Positions 8,245-17,640 are shown, numbered from the stretch's first letter. The stretch: DNA of 64,000 nt from Palsa-504 sp963844625 (GCA_963844625.1 CAWJPF010000007.1:7093-71092); one strand, 5' to 3'. Numbers and translations are program-made. The notes: generated by a model from the sequence alone, not told the origin.

Positions 8245-9405
8245 TCAGAGGGCCCGCGCGATGATTTCCTTCATGATTTCGTTGGCTCCGCCGTAGATTT
8301 TCTGCACTCGGGCGTCGGCGTACATGCGGGCGATCGGATACTCCTCCATGTAGCCGTATCCGCCGAACAGCTGGACGCATTCGTCGAGGACCTGGCACTG
8401 CACGTCGGTCAGCCACCACTTGGCCATGGCGGCGGTCTTGTTGTCGAGCCGCCCGCGCGCGTGCGCGACAATGCAGTGATCGAGGAAGAGCCGGCCCGCC
8501 GTGGCCAGGGTCGCGCACTCGGCCAGCACGAACCGGGTGTTCTGCTGGTCGTACAGCGGCTTGCCGAAGACCTTGCGCTCCTTCGTGTACGCCAGCGTCA
8601 GCCGCACCGCCTTCTCCGTCTGGACCACGGCGTTGACGGCCAGGATCAGCCGCTCCTGGGGCATCTGGTTCATCAGCGCCGGGAAGCCGGCGCCTTCGGC
8701 GCCGATGCGGTTCGCCACCGGCACCCGGCAGCCCTCGAAGAACAACTCTGAGGTGTCGGCGGCGTGCTGGCCGATTTTGCGCAGCGGAGCACCGCGGTGA
8801 AAGCCCGGGGCCTGATCGGCCTCGACCGCGATCAGCGTGATCGCCCTCGGGTCGGCGGCAGGGTCCCGGGGGTTCTCCAGCTTGACCGCGACGATGATCA
8901 GGTCCGCGGTCTGGCCGTTGGTGATGAAGGTCTTGGCGGCGTCGATCACGTATTCGTCACCGTCCCGGCACGCGCGCCCGGTCATCGCCCGCACGTCGCT
9001 GCCGGCACCCGGCTCGGTCATGGCGATCGCGCCGATCACGGTGCCCTCGACCATCGACGGCAGCCAGCGCTCGCACTGCTCCTTGCTGCCGTACCTGAGG
9101 ATGTAGTCGGTGACCACCCCGCTGTGGACGTTGTTGCCCCAGCCCTTCTCCAGGACGCGTGACTGCTCCTCGGTGATGGCCACTTGATGCAGGATGTTGC
9201 CGCCGGGGCCGCCGTACTCCTCGGGGACAGTCGGGCAGAGCAGGCCGACCCGGCCCGCCTGCACCCAGAATTCCCGGTCGACGTACCTCTGCTCGGACCA
9301 CTTGGCCATCTGCGGCGCGGCCTCGCGCTCGAAGAACTGCCGCGCGACGTCGCGCAGCGCCTGCAGTTCGTCGGTCATCCACTCCGAGACGTAGTCAGTC
9401 GCCAT
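8245..9405 (-). CDS. Acyl-CoA dehydrogenase, long-chain/isovaleryl-like
   Basis: 386 residues with the acyl-CoA dehydrogenase motifs GAIAMTEPGAGSDVRAM and FGGYGYMEEYPIARMYADAR. The C-terminal motif is YGGANEI, with Gly where EGT-type enzymes have Glu. MPQERLILA has a Glu where long-chain and isovaleryl enzymes place the base, so the base is probably that one (inference). First gene of the five-gene operon. The divergent motif B palindrome lies 42 bases upstream of its ATG and 36 bases before the CoA-transferase at 9510, so one regulator could control both directions. Confidence 0.93.
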   Translation of the reverse strand: MATDYVSEWMTDELQALRDVARQFFEREAAPQMAKWSEQRYVDREFWVQAGRVGLLCPTVPEEYGGPGGNILHQVAITEEQSRVLEKGWGNNVHSGVVTDYILRYGSKEQCERWLPSMVEGTVIGAIAMTEPGAGSDVRAMTGRACRDGDEYVIDAAKTFITNGQTADLIIVAVKLENPRDPAADPRAITLIAVEADQAPGFHRGAPLRKIGQHAADTSELFFEGCRVPVANRIGAEGAGFPALMNQMPQERLILAVNAVVQTEKAVRLTLAYTKERKVFGKPLYDQQNTRFVLAECATLATAGRLFLDHCIVAHARGRLDNKTAAMAKWWLTDVQCQVLDECVQLFGGYGYMEEYPIARMYADARVQKIYGGANEIMKEIIARAL

Positions 9406-9446
9406 GCGGTGGCCTCCGTGCCGTTCCGGTTTCCTGCATTTAGATC

Positions 9447-9474
9447 TATAGTAACTACTGTGGTAGTTACTATA
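9447..9474. promoter_or_regulatory. Motif B operator, copy 1 (perfect palindrome)
   Basis: Left arm TATAGTAACTAC (9447-9458), spacer TGTG, right arm GTAGTTACTATA (9463-9474): 12-bp arms with no mismatch. It sits midway between two divergent operons. Similar palindromes occur at 22894 and 42490. The form suits a TetR- or MarR-type dimer; the regulator is not identified. Confidence 0.85.
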
Positions 9475-9509
9475 CTATCCCTGGCGACGCGCTGGAAGCG
9501 GAGGACGTG

Positions 9510-10700
9510 ATGGCATCGGACGGGGTGCTCGGCGGCATCAAGGTGGTCGACCTGTCGGAGCAGGTGCCCGGGCCCTATGCCACCCGGATGCTGGCCGGTC
9601 TGGGCGCGGATGTCATCAAGGTGGAGCGGCCCGATACCGGTGACCGGCTGCGCCAGCGCCCGGTCATGTTCGCCGCGGAAAACCGCGGCAAGCGGGACCT
9701 GTCGATCGACCTGAAGTCGGCCGACGGCCGGGCCGCGCTGCTGCGCGTGATCGCCGCGGCCGACGTGCTGGTGGAGACGTACCGGCCCGGTGTCATGGAT
9801 CGCCTGGGTCTCGGCTTCGATGCGCTGCTCGAGGTGAACCCCCAGATCATCTACCTGTCGATCTCGGGGTACGGCGCCACCGGCCCGTACCGGGACCTGC
9901 CCGGGCACGATTTCCAGTACCTGGCGTTCGCGGGGGCCATCCCGCCCCCTAAGTCATACTTCGCCGCCGACTACATACCGACGACGCTGCCCGCGGCCGA
10001 CCTGGGCGCGTCGTTGTATTCGCTGCTGGCGGTGGTCCTGGCGTTGCACGAGAAGCTGGCCCGGCCGGCCCGCTTCGCCGGCCGTCACCTCGACGTCGCG
10101 ATAGCGGACTGCGCCCTGGCGCTGATGGAGCCGCGGATAGCTGAGGCGCTAAGCGAGCCGACCAGCGCCGATGCTCTCGTTCGTCCCGGTTATGGCGTAT
10201 ACCTGACCGCGGACGAGCGGTACGTGAGCATCGGCGCCCTCGAAGATCATTTCTGGCAGCGGCTGGTCCGGGCCCTGCAGCTAGATGAGCTGTCCGGCGG
10301 GGAGTTCACGACCTACCAGCAGCGCCGGTGCCGCATCGGCCAGATCGAGCGCCCGCTGCGCGAGCGCATCGCCAGCCATGACCGCGCGGCGCTGATCGAA
10401 CTGCTCACCCGCCATGACGTCCCGGTGGCCCCGGTGAACGACCTGCATGAACCGGTGCGCGACCCGCAGTTCCGGCAGCGGGGCATGATCTACGAAGTAC
10501 CCGGCGAGAGCCAGCCGCGGGTGGCCGAGTGGCCGGCCGCGTTCGGCGCGTTCGCCTCCCGCGCGCGGCTGACGCCGGCCCCCGGGATCGGCCAGCACAG
10601 CCGCGAGGTCCTGGTCGAGCACGGTCTGGACGGGGCGCATGTCGACGCGCTGATCGAGGACGGCGTGGTCCGGTCGGCGGAGCCCGAGGCCGGCTCGTGA
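9510..10700 (+). CDS. CaiB/BaiF family CoA-transferase
   Basis: A 396-residue class III CoA-transferase. Features are GIKVVDLSEQVPGPYATRMLAGLGADVIKVE, ENRGKRDLSIDLK and YGATGPYRDLPGHDFQYLAFAG; the Asp of PGHDFQ is the expected catalytic residue by family alignment. It is more divergent from the copies at 1352 and 12442 than they are from each other. The ATG at 9510 is preferred over the GTG at 9507 because GGAGG lies five bases before it. The stop overlaps the hydratase start at 10697 (GTGA). Expected role: placing CoA on a pathway acid. Confidence 0.93.
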   Translation: MASDGVLGGIKVVDLSEQVPGPYATRMLAGLGADVIKVERPDTGDRLRQRPVMFAAENRGKRDLSIDLKSADGRAALLRVIAAADVLVETYRPGVMDRLGLGFDALLEVNPQIIYLSISGYGATGPYRDLPGHDFQYLAFAGAIPPPKSYFAADYIPTTLPAADLGASLYSLLAVVLALHEKLARPARFAGRHLDVAIADCALALMEPRIAEALSEPTSADALVRPGYGVYLTADERYVSIGALEDHFWQRLVRALQLDELSGGEFTTYQQRRCRIGQIERPLRERIASHDRAALIELLTRHDVPVAPVNDLHEPVRDPQFRQRGMIYEVPGESQPRVAEWPAAFGAFASRARLTPAPGIGQHSREVLVEHGLDGAHVDALIEDGVVRSAEPEAGS

Positions 10701-11476
10701 GCGGCCAGGTGCGGGTCGAGATAGCGGACCGGGTGGCCACGGTCACGCTCGACCGGCCGCCGGTGAACGCGCTGTCATCGGGCTTGTACACCGAGATCGG
10801 CGCCGCCATCGAACGGGTCGGAGCCGACGCCGGTGTCTCGGTCATGGTGCTGATGTCGGCGAGCAACCGGGCGTTCTGCGCCGGCGCTGACATGACCGAG
10901 CTAGCCGCGCTGTCCGGGGCCGATGCCACCGATGCCGATGCGCGGCGCCAGGAGCTGGCCCGCCGGGTCTTCGGGCAGCTGCTTGACCTGCCCCAGCCGT
11001 CCATCGCCGTGCTCGACGGGCCGGCCATCGGAGCCGGCGCGGTCATCGCCTCGTGCGCCGATATGCGGATGGGCTCGCCGCGGGCCAGCTTCGTGCTCCC
11101 TGAGGTGTCGGTCGGGCGCTGCGGCGGGGGCCGGCATCTGATGCGGCACCTGCCCCAGGGCGTGGTCCGGCGGATGTTTTTCACCGCGCAGCCGCTGACG
11201 AGTGAGGAGGCACTTCGGTTCGGCTTCCTGGACTCGGTCCACGACCGCGCCGAGCTGGACCGCGCGGCGATGACCAGGGCGCGGGAGATCGCCGCGCACA
11301 GCCCGCTGGCCCTGCGGCTGGGCAAGGCGGCGCTCAACGAGAGTGAGCCGCTGCCGGTGCAGGAGGGCTACGCCGTGGAGCAGAGTTACACGCTCCGGCT
11401 GGCGCGCAGCGCCGACGCCCGCGAGGCCCTCGCCGCCCGGCGGGAGAAGCGCGCGCCGCGATTCACCGGCCGGTGA
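10697..11476 (+). CDS. Enoyl-CoA hydratase/isomerase
   Basis: A 259-residue crotonase-fold protein. It contains TLDRPPVNALSSG, SASNRAFCAGADMTEL (oxyanion-hole Gly and CoA-binding AGAD) and LPEVSVGRCGGGRH. The place of the first catalytic Glu of true hydratases is not clear in PAIGAGAVIASCADMRMG, so it could be an isomerase or hydrolase. The GTG start at 10697 overlaps the CoA-transferase stop; the longer frame back to 10529 lies inside that gene. Ends 2 bases before the convergent CoA-transferase subunit at 11479. Confidence 0.9.
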   Translation: MSGQVRVEIADRVATVTLDRPPVNALSSGLYTEIGAAIERVGADAGVSVMVLMSASNRAFCAGADMTELAALSGADATDADARRQELARRVFGQLLDLPQPSIAVLDGPAIGAGAVIASCADMRMGSPRASFVLPEVSVGRCGGGRHLMRHLPQGVVRRMFFTAQPLTSEEALRFGFLDSVHDRAELDRAAMTRAREIAAHSPLALRLGKAALNESEPLPVQEGYAVEQSYTLRLARSADAREALAARREKRAPRFTGR

Positions 11477-11478
11477 GG

Positions 11479-12360
11479 TCAGCCGGCGTGAGCCGCCTGT
11501 TCCAGCTCGCGCCGCCGCGCCGGGCGAAGCTGGTCCAGGTAGGCGGGGTGATCGACGTCGCAGTAGCGGGCGAGATAGGCGGCGAAGCCGTCGGCGTTCA
11601 CCGCGGCCTGGTAGGCCGCTAGGTGGTCCAAGTCCGCCACGTAGCCGCCGACGCTGCCGAGCGGGTGGGCGCCGAACGGCGCTTCCACCACCTCGTCGAC
11701 CAGGTAGCCGGGAATCGACACGCCTAGCCGGGCCGCCACGTCGGTCGGGACGAGGTGATCGACCTGCGCGATCACGTGCCCCGCGGCGCGGGCCATGAGC
11801 AGGTCGGCCCAGCGGCTGCCGAAGTGGACCAGGTTGCCCTCCGGATCGCCAAGCGGAGCGTGCAGCAGCGCCACGTCCACCCGCAGCGGGCCCACGCCGA
11901 GCAGGTCGCCGGACCGGATGAGCAGCGGGTTGTCATCGACGAGGTCGTTCGTCCCGAGGTTGTGCAGGACCTGGAGAGGGACGTTGTGGCTGGCCGCGAG
12001 GTAGCCGCCGAGCAGGAGGGCCTCGTCGCAGTCCTCGAAGACGACGGTGCCGGCGGCGGCCGCTCGCCGGGTGGCAGGCGCCAGCCCGAGGCTGGCGAGC
12101 GATATGTGCGGGATCCGCACGGTGGCGACCCGGCCCGCGCCGAGCAGGACGTCGGCATCCCATGACGCGGCCGGCGCCGAGCACAGGAACAGGCCGACCG
12201 CCCCGGAGCGGAGCAGCGCCCGCACCAGGGTGCTTGGCCGGTTCTCCAGGAGCATGCCGCCGAGGGCGACGCTGCGCACGTCTCGTAGCCGCCGTTCGAC
12301 GTCGGGCAAGCTGGTGATCGTCATTGCGCGCTGCGGCGTCCTCGTGGGAGAGCTGGCCAT
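11479..12360 (-). CDS. CoA-transferase family I, alpha subunit (IpdA/GctA-like)
   Basis: A 293-residue alpha subunit of the class I CoA-transferase fold (VALGGMLLENRPSTLVRALLRSG; LLGAGRVATVRIPHISLASLG). In steroid degraders the related IpdAB opens the last ring as a CoA-ester hydrolase/retro-Claisen enzyme; glutaconate CoA-transferase is the other close relative. The beta subunit is not adjacent but at 35657, 23 kb away. Both start beside a motif A operator, which would keep the subunits co-regulated. The start may be 12360 or the Met at 12324. The gene is divergent from the CoA-transferase at 12442. Confidence 0.85.
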   Translation of the reverse strand: MASSPTRTPQRAMTITSLPDVERRLRDVRSVALGGMLLENRPSTLVRALLRSGAVGLFLCSAPAASWDADVLLGAGRVATVRIPHISLASLGLAPATRRAAAAGTVVFEDCDEALLLGGYLAASHNVPLQVLHNLGTNDLVDDNPLLIRSGDLLGVGPLRVDVALLHAPLGDPEGNLVHFGSRWADLLMARAAGHVIAQVDHLVPTDVAARLGVSIPGYLVDEVVEAPFGAHPLGSVGGYVADLDHLAAYQAAVNADGFAAYLARYCDVDHPAYLDQLRPARRRELEQAAHAG

Positions 12361-12392
12361 AGGGACGGCGCCATGCCCCGTCCCTATGGTTT

Positions 12393-12412
12393 TGTATGCA
12401 TTTTAGCCTACA
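12393..12412. promoter_or_regulatory. Motif A operator, copy 2
   Basis: TGTATGCATTTTAGCCTACA lies between two divergent genes: 33 bases from the alpha-subunit start and 30 bases before the proposed TTG start of the next gene. It matches copy 5 (36495) at most positions. Confidence 0.7.
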
Positions 12413-12441
12413 ATAAGAGGAACAGCAAGGATTGGGGCACG

Positions 12442-13632
12442 TTGTCAGACGAGGTTCCGCTCGATCCGCGGCCCGGCCCGCTGGCCGGCATCCGGGTCGT
12501 AGACATGACGATCTGGATGGCCGGGGCGGTCAGCGGGATGCTGCTGGCCGACCTGGGCGCCAACGTCGTCAAGGTCGAGGGCCGCGGCGGCGATCCCACC
12601 CGCTCGCACACCGCGCCGACCGCCGGCCACCCGGCGGGCGTCCCGGCCGGCACTTCCATCTCCTACTCCACCTGCAATCGCAATAAGCGCTCCATCGCCC
12701 TCGACCTGGGCTCCGCGGCCGACCGTGAAGTCTTCGACCAGCTCATCGCCGCGGCCGATGTCTTCGTCAGCAACCTGAGCCCGGCCACGATCCGCAAGCT
12801 GGGGATCGACGAGGCCAGCCTGCACGCGCGAAATCCTTCGCTGGTGTGCGCCTACGGCTCGGGCCTGGGCACCAGCGGCCCGCGCGCTGACGACCTGGCG
12901 CAGGACATGACGGGCATGGCGTACGCCGGGATGCTGTTCACCCTGTCCCCGGACCCGGCAGAGCCGTTCGCCCCGCCGGGCGCCATGAACGACGTCATCA
13001 CGGGCACCTACCTGTTCGGCGGAATCCTCGCCGCGCTCATGCGGCGCGCCCAGACGGGGCGAGGCGAGACCGTGACCGGCTCGCTGCTGCAGACCGCACT
13101 GTGGACGCAGACCCTGCTCGTCGGCTCGGCGGCTAACACGGCCGGCTCATCGACCAGCGGGCGGCCGCGGACGGACCCGCGGAACGCCCTGGTCAACCAG
13201 TACCAGGCCGGTGACGGCAAGTGGATAGCCGTCGCCGCCATCAACGCGCGCGGGTGGGATGGCTTCGTAGCCGGCGCGGAGATCGGGTACCTGCTCGAGG
13301 ACCCGCGCTTCGCCAGCTACGCCGACATGCTGGCGCACCCGGGTGCCATGCGGGTGGCGCTCGACGATCACTTCGCAACCCAGTCCGCCGGGTACTGGCT
13401 GGCCAGGCTGCGCGAGCGCGGAGTCTGGTGCGGTCCGGTCCACCACCTGCAGGACGTCATCGACGATGAGCACGTTGCCGCCAACGGCTACCTGACCACG
13501 CTGAGCGACGGCCTGCGCACGGTATCGCTGCCGTTTACCCTGTCCGACTACGAGCAGCCGGTGGCCGCCGGGCCGGTTCTCGACGGCGACCGGGAGTCGA
13601 TCCTGCGGGACTGGGGCGTCCGGGCCCGCTGA
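12442..13632 (+). CDS. CaiB/BaiF family CoA-transferase
   Basis: About 396 residues of class III CoA-transferase (GIRVVDMTIWMAGAVSGML, DLGANVVKVEG, CNRNKRSIALDLG, FAPPGAMNDVITG). It is a close paralogue of the enzyme at 1352. The frame is open back to an ATG at 12373, but that would put motif A inside the gene. I prefer the TTG at 12442, preceded by AAGGA about 10 bases away, which keeps the conserved part starting near PLAGIRVVD. Convergent with the reductase at 13635. The paralogues may act on successive acids in the pathway. Confidence 0.9.
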   Translation: MSDEVPLDPRPGPLAGIRVVDMTIWMAGAVSGMLLADLGANVVKVEGRGGDPTRSHTAPTAGHPAGVPAGTSISYSTCNRNKRSIALDLGSAADREVFDQLIAAADVFVSNLSPATIRKLGIDEASLHARNPSLVCAYGSGLGTSGPRADDLAQDMTGMAYAGMLFTLSPDPAEPFAPPGAMNDVITGTYLFGGILAALMRRAQTGRGETVTGSLLQTALWTQTLLVGSAANTAGSSTSGRPRTDPRNALVNQYQAGDGKWIAVAAINARGWDGFVAGAEIGYLLEDPRFASYADMLAHPGAMRVALDDHFATQSAGYWLARLRERGVWCGPVHHLQDVIDDEHVAANGYLTTLSDGLRTVSLPFTLSDYEQPVAAGPVLDGDRESILRDWGVRAR

Positions 13633-13634
13633 CC

Positions 13635-14843
13635 TTACAATCCGCTGAGCAGTTCCCTGGACTGCGCCGCGGGCGCCCGCTCGTCGAGCAGCCGCCGGCA
13701 CTGTACGAACGCCTTGGGCCAGTTCAGGCAGACCACGGCGCACAGCCTGCCGGTCGCGTCCGCGTGCAGCACCGTCACCTGAGGTCGCGCCGCCTGGGGC
13801 GTGCCGATGACCCATTCCGCTACCGCGCGGGCCCGGTGCCCGGCCAGCTGGACCTTCCAGTCGTACTGATCCGACCAGACGTAGTCGGAAGGTGAGAAGG
13901 TCTGCCGCGCTCCGGGACGGGCGATATTGCGCGCCACGCACCGGGCCTGATCGGCCGCGTTCGTCCAGTGCTCGGACCGGACCAGGGCAGCAAACTCCGG
14001 GTGCGGCCAGCGGGCCACATCGCCCGCCGCGAAAACGTGCTCGGCGCCGACCGCGGCGAGGTACGCGTCGCATACGACGCCATCCTCGATGAGCAGTCCC
14101 GACCCGTGGAGCCACCGATCGTTCGGCATCGCTCCGATTCCGACCGTCACCGTCTCGGCCTGCAGTTCCGACGCGTCGCTCAGCGTGACAGTGAGATCAC
14201 CGGTCCGTCCGCTGACCGCCTGCACGCCGACCCCGAAGCGCGTCCGGACCCCGTTGCGACGATGCACGTCGGCCAGGAGCGCGCCCACCACGGGACCCGC
14301 CGCGCGTTTCATCGGGACCGGCACCGGGTCCACCAGGGTCACGTCACAGCCGGCCGATCGCGCGGCCGCGGCCGCCTCGGCACCGATGAAACCGGCCCCG
14401 ATCATCACCACCGTGCCGCCGCCGGCGAAGCGCTTCCGCAGGGCCAGGCAGTCCGCCAGGCTCCGCAGCTGATATACGCCTGAGGGCGGCTGCCACGGGG
14501 ATGGCCGGGCCGACGCGCCCGTCGCGATCACGAGGTCGTCGTAGGGCAGCGACTCGCCGTCCGCCAGCCGCACCAGCCGCGCCGGCAGATCCAGCGCGCG
14601 AGCCGATGCTCCCAGGCGCAGCTCGATCCCGGCGTCCGCCGCCGCCTGCGCGGTGAGCAGGCTCGCGCGCTCCGCGGGCCATGCGCCGGTCAGCACCTGC
14701 TTGGACAGCGGCGGCCGGTCATAGGGCAGGTCGGGCTCCTCCCCCACCAGGGTGATGCCGCCCTGATACCCCTCGGCGCGCAGAGCCCGGGCGGCGCGGA
14801 CGCCTCCGACGGACGAGCCCACGATGACGACCCGGTGCGCCAT
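13635..14843 (-). CDS. FAD-dependent ferredoxin reductase
   Basis: A 402-residue NAD(P)H-ferredoxin reductase of the rubredoxin/putidaredoxin reductase type. It has the N-terminal FAD motif IVGSSVGGVRAARAL, ATGASAR, the NAD motif IGAGFIGAEAAAAARSAG, and VFAAGDVARWP near the second FAD contact. It is the only visible reductase for the two ferredoxins at 37513 and 42532 and hence the four P450s, completing a class I P450 chain spread over 30 kb. The ATG at 14843 has AAGGAG seven bases before it, preferred to 14897. Divergent from the aldehyde dehydrogenase across motif A. Confidence 0.93.
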   Translation of the reverse strand: MAHRVVIVGSSVGGVRAARALRAEGYQGGITLVGEEPDLPYDRPPLSKQVLTGAWPAERASLLTAQAAADAGIELRLGASARALDLPARLVRLADGESLPYDDLVIATGASARPSPWQPPSGVYQLRSLADCLALRKRFAGGGTVVMIGAGFIGAEAAAAARSAGCDVTLVDPVPVPMKRAAGPVVGALLADVHRRNGVRTRFGVGVQAVSGRTGDLTVTLSDASELQAETVTVGIGAMPNDRWLHGSGLLIEDGVVCDAYLAAVGAEHVFAAGDVARWPHPEFAALVRSEHWTNAADQARCVARNIARPGARQTFSPSDYVWSDQYDWKVQLAGHRARAVAEWVIGTPQAARPQVTVLHADATGRLCAVVCLNWPKAFVQCRRLLDERAPAAQSRELLSGL

Positions 14844-14909
14844 GGCAACTCCTTCGCAGGTGACCGGCGGCCAGGCCTTGACGAACCCGGGAACCACCGC
14901 CTAGCGTAT

Positions 14910-14929
14910 GGCATACAAAATTGTATGCA
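14910..14929. promoter_or_regulatory. Motif A operator, copy 3 (best palindrome)
   Basis: GGCATACAAAATTGTATGCA; within it GCATACAA and TTGTATGC are perfect 8-bp arms around AA. It lies 67 bases from the reductase start and 63 bases from the aldehyde dehydrogenase start, a classic shared divergent operator. Confidence 0.8.
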
Positions 14930-14992
14930 TAATCAGGCTGAGCCGCTAGGCGCGGGCGCCTGGGGTTTCCTTCATCCGGCGGGAAGTAAGAA

Positions 14993-16477
14993 GTGATCCA
15001 GACGATCGAGGTCAGCGAGATACCGGCCCCGGATTTCATCAAGGGACCTAGCCCGAAAGGGATGCTGATCGGCGGGGAGTGGACGCAGGCCCAGTCGGGC
15101 GAGACGTTCGAGACGGTCAATCCGGCGACCGGCTCAGTCCTGGCCGCCGTCGCGTCCGGCGGTGCCGCCGATGTCGACCGCGCGGTCGCGGCCGCCCGCC
15201 GGGCGTTCGAGGAGCCGTCCTGGGCGGACATGAACCCGCATGAGCGGACGCTGGTGCTGCTGCGTATCGCCGATGCCATCGAGGCCAACCGCGAAGAGCT
15301 CGCGACCCTTGAATCCCTGGACGGCGGCATTCCGATCACGGTGACCCGCGGCATGGTTGCCGACGCGGCGAAGACCGTGCGCTACTACGCCGGGTGGCCG
15401 ACGAAGATCGCCGGGACGGTCAATCCGGTGGGCGCGTCGGTGCATTGCTACACGGTGCGTGAGCCACTGGGTGTCTGCGCCGGGATCATCCCGTGGAATG
15501 GCCCCCTGACCATGGCCGTCTGGAAGATCGCGCCCGCGCTGGCCTGCGGCAACACGGTGATCCTCAAGCCGGCCGAGCAGACACCGCTGACCGCGCTGCG
15601 GTTCGGGGAGATCCTGGCCGAAACCGGGCTGCCCGGCGGGGTGGTCAACATCGTCACCGGTTTCGGGGAGACCGCGGGGGCGGCGATCGCCGGCCACCCG
15701 GGCATCAACAAGGTCTCGTTCACCGGCTCCACGGCTACCGGTAAGCAGATCCTGCACGCCTCGGTGGACAACCTCAAGCGGGTCACCCTGGAACTCGGCG
15801 GGAAGTCTCCGCACATCATCATGCCCGACGCTGACATCGGCGCGGCGGCACGCAACGCCGCGGCCGGCTTCGTCATGCTCACCGGGCAGGTATGCGTGGC
15901 CGGCACCCGGATCCTGGTACACGAGTCGATCCTGGACGAATTCACCTCCGAGCTGGCCAAGGCCGTCACCGCCTTCCGCGTCGGCGACCCGTTCGCCGAA
16001 GAGACGATGGTCGGGCCGGTCGTGTCGGCGGAGCAGTTCGAGCGGGTCAACTCCTACGTGGCCATCGGTGCCGGCGAGGGGGCCCGGCTCGCGCTCGGCG
16101 GGGGACGGTTCGACGGCCCCGGCTACTTCGTGGAGCCGACCGTGTTCACGGAAGTCCGCAACGACATGCGCCTGGCGCGTGAGGAGATCTTCGGCCCGGT
16201 CGCCGCGCTCATCCCGTTCCGTGACGTGGCCGAGGCCGTACGCATCGCCAACGACACCGAGTACGGGCTGGCCGCCGCGGTGGCGACGAGCAACGTGTCG
16301 ACCGCGCACACCCTGGCCAGGAAGCTGCGCGCGGGCGTCGTGTGGGTCAATACCTACTCGGAGCTTGACGCGACCTTTCCGTTCGGCGGGTACAAGCAGT
16401 CCGGCATCGGACGGGAGCTCGGCGATAAGTCGCTGGAGAGCTTCACCGAGCTCAAATCGGTATTCATCAGGCTCTGA
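14993..16477 (+). CDS. NAD(P)-dependent aldehyde dehydrogenase
   Basis: A 494-residue aldehyde dehydrogenase that oxidises an aldehyde to a carboxylic acid. The Rossmann motif FTGSTATGKQI, the general-base Glu in LELGGKSPH, the nucleophile Cys in TGQVCVAGTR, and EIFGPVAALIPF are all present. Length is usual for the family. GTG start at 14993 with GGGA about 7 bases before it. The alcohol dehydrogenase follows 47 bases downstream, so the pair should take a primary alcohol from P450 hydroxylation to the acid used by the CoA-transferases. Confidence 0.95.
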   Translation: MIQTIEVSEIPAPDFIKGPSPKGMLIGGEWTQAQSGETFETVNPATGSVLAAVASGGAADVDRAVAAARRAFEEPSWADMNPHERTLVLLRIADAIEANREELATLESLDGGIPITVTRGMVADAAKTVRYYAGWPTKIAGTVNPVGASVHCYTVREPLGVCAGIIPWNGPLTMAVWKIAPALACGNTVILKPAEQTPLTALRFGEILAETGLPGGVVNIVTGFGETAGAAIAGHPGINKVSFTGSTATGKQILHASVDNLKRVTLELGGKSPHIIMPDADIGAAARNAAAGFVMLTGQVCVAGTRILVHESILDEFTSELAKAVTAFRVGDPFAEETMVGPVVSAEQFERVNSYVAIGAGEGARLALGGGRFDGPGYFVEPTVFTEVRNDMRLAREEIFGPVAALIPFRDVAEAVRIANDTEYGLAAAVATSNVSTAHTLARKLRAGVVWVNTYSELDATFPFGGYKQSGIGRELGDKSLESFTELKSVFIRL

Positions 16478-16524
16478 ACGCTTATTTCGCGGGCCGTTGG
16501 GTCCGCCGGAAAGGATGCGACGCT

Positions 16525-17640
16525 GTGCCCACCAATACCCGTGCCGCCGTTTGCTGGGAAGTCGGCCGCCACTGGGAGATCGTCGATTGCACGCTGGCCG
16601 ATCCCAGGCCGGGTGAGGTCCTGGTGAAGCTGGAATTCGCGGGGCTGTGCCACAGCGACGACCACAACATCACCGGGGACTTCCCGGCCGTTCTCCCGGT
16701 GGTGGGCGGGCACGAGGGCGCGGGGATCGTGACGGCCATCGGCGCAGGCGTCGACCGGGTCGCCGTGGGTGATTCGGTGATGCTGCTGCCCCTGCCGACC
16801 TGCGGCAAGTGCCGGTACTGCGCCGACGGCCGGACGTATCTCTGCGACGCCAACCTGGACGTGCTGACCGGAGCCCGCGCCGACGGATCGTTCGCCTTCA
16901 CCACCCGCGACGGGCGCGAGCTCGGGGCTTACGGCCAGCTCGGCACGTTCTCCGAGTACACGCTGGTGCAGCAGATCAGGGTGCTCCGCTACGAACGTGA
17001 TATTCCGCCGCAGGTCGCCGCGGTGACCAGCTGCGGCGTGATCACCGGCTACGGTTCGGCGGTCCGCGCGGCGGGCATCCGCGACGGGGACACCGTGGTC
17101 GTCGTCGGCACCGGCGGCGTGGGCATGAGCGCCGTGATGGGCGCCGCCGTCGCGGGCGCCGCGAATATAGTCGCCGTGGACCCGGTCGCCTTCAAGCGGG
17201 AGCAGGCCCTCAAGCTGGGCGCCACCCATACCGCGCCGAGCGCCGAGGAGGCGCAGGCGCTGGTGTCCGAGCTGACCAGGAACAGGATGGCCGACTCCGC
17301 CATCATCACCGTCGGGGTGCTGCACGGTGACCTGATCGGGCCGGTATCCCGGCTGGTGGGCAAAGGCGGCAACGTCGTCGTGACCTCGGTGGCGCCGATG
17401 ACCGAGGACACCGTGGCGCTGCCCCTCGTCGAGTTCGCCATGTCCGCTAAGAACCTGGTCGGCGTGGTCATGGGGCTGACCCGGCCACTGGTGGATATCG
17501 ACCAGATCTACGCGCTCTACCGGGCCGGGCGGCTGCCGCTGGACGACCTGGTGACCAGGACCTACAAGCTGGACGACATCAACACCGGCTATGCGGACAT
17601 GCACCGGGGCGTCAACCTACGGGGCGTCATCGCGTTCTGA
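16525..17640 (+). CDS. Zinc-dependent, NDMA-type alcohol dehydrogenase
   Basis: A 371-residue MDR-family alcohol dehydrogenase. Catalytic zinc residues lie in LCHSDDH and GGHEGAGIV; the structural-zinc lobe is CGKCRYCADGRTYLC; NAD binding is VVGTGGVGMSAVMGA. SCGVITGYGSAVRAAGI and the C-terminal DINTGYADMHRGVNLRGVI match the Rxyl_3153/AdhD group, which holds NAD tightly and is associated with mycofactocin as electron acceptor (family knowledge). GTG start. Likely partner of the aldehyde dehydrogenase upstream. No mycofactocin maturation genes are seen in the window. Confidence 0.93.
   Translation: MPTNTRAAVCWEVGRHWEIVDCTLADPRPGEVLVKLEFAGLCHSDDHNITGDFPAVLPVVGGHEGAGIVTAIGAGVDRVAVGDSVMLLPLPTCGKCRYCADGRTYLCDANLDVLTGARADGSFAFTTRDGRELGAYGQLGTFSEYTLVQQIRVLRYERDIPPQVAAVTSCGVITGYGSAVRAAGIRDGDTVVVVGTGGVGMSAVMGAAVAGAANIVAVDPVAFKREQALKLGATHTAPSAEEAQALVSELTRNRMADSAIITVGVLHGDLIGPVSRLVGKGGNVVVTSVAPMTEDTVALPLVEFAMSAKNLVGVVMGLTRPLVDIDQIYALYRAGRLPLDDLVTRTYKLDDINTGYADMHRGVNLRGVIAF

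Noticed and set aside
10529..10696. N-terminal extension of the enoyl-CoA hydratase frame
   Set aside because: It lies wholly within the CoA-transferase gene and is Arg rich; the GTG at 10697 with start/stop overlap fits better.
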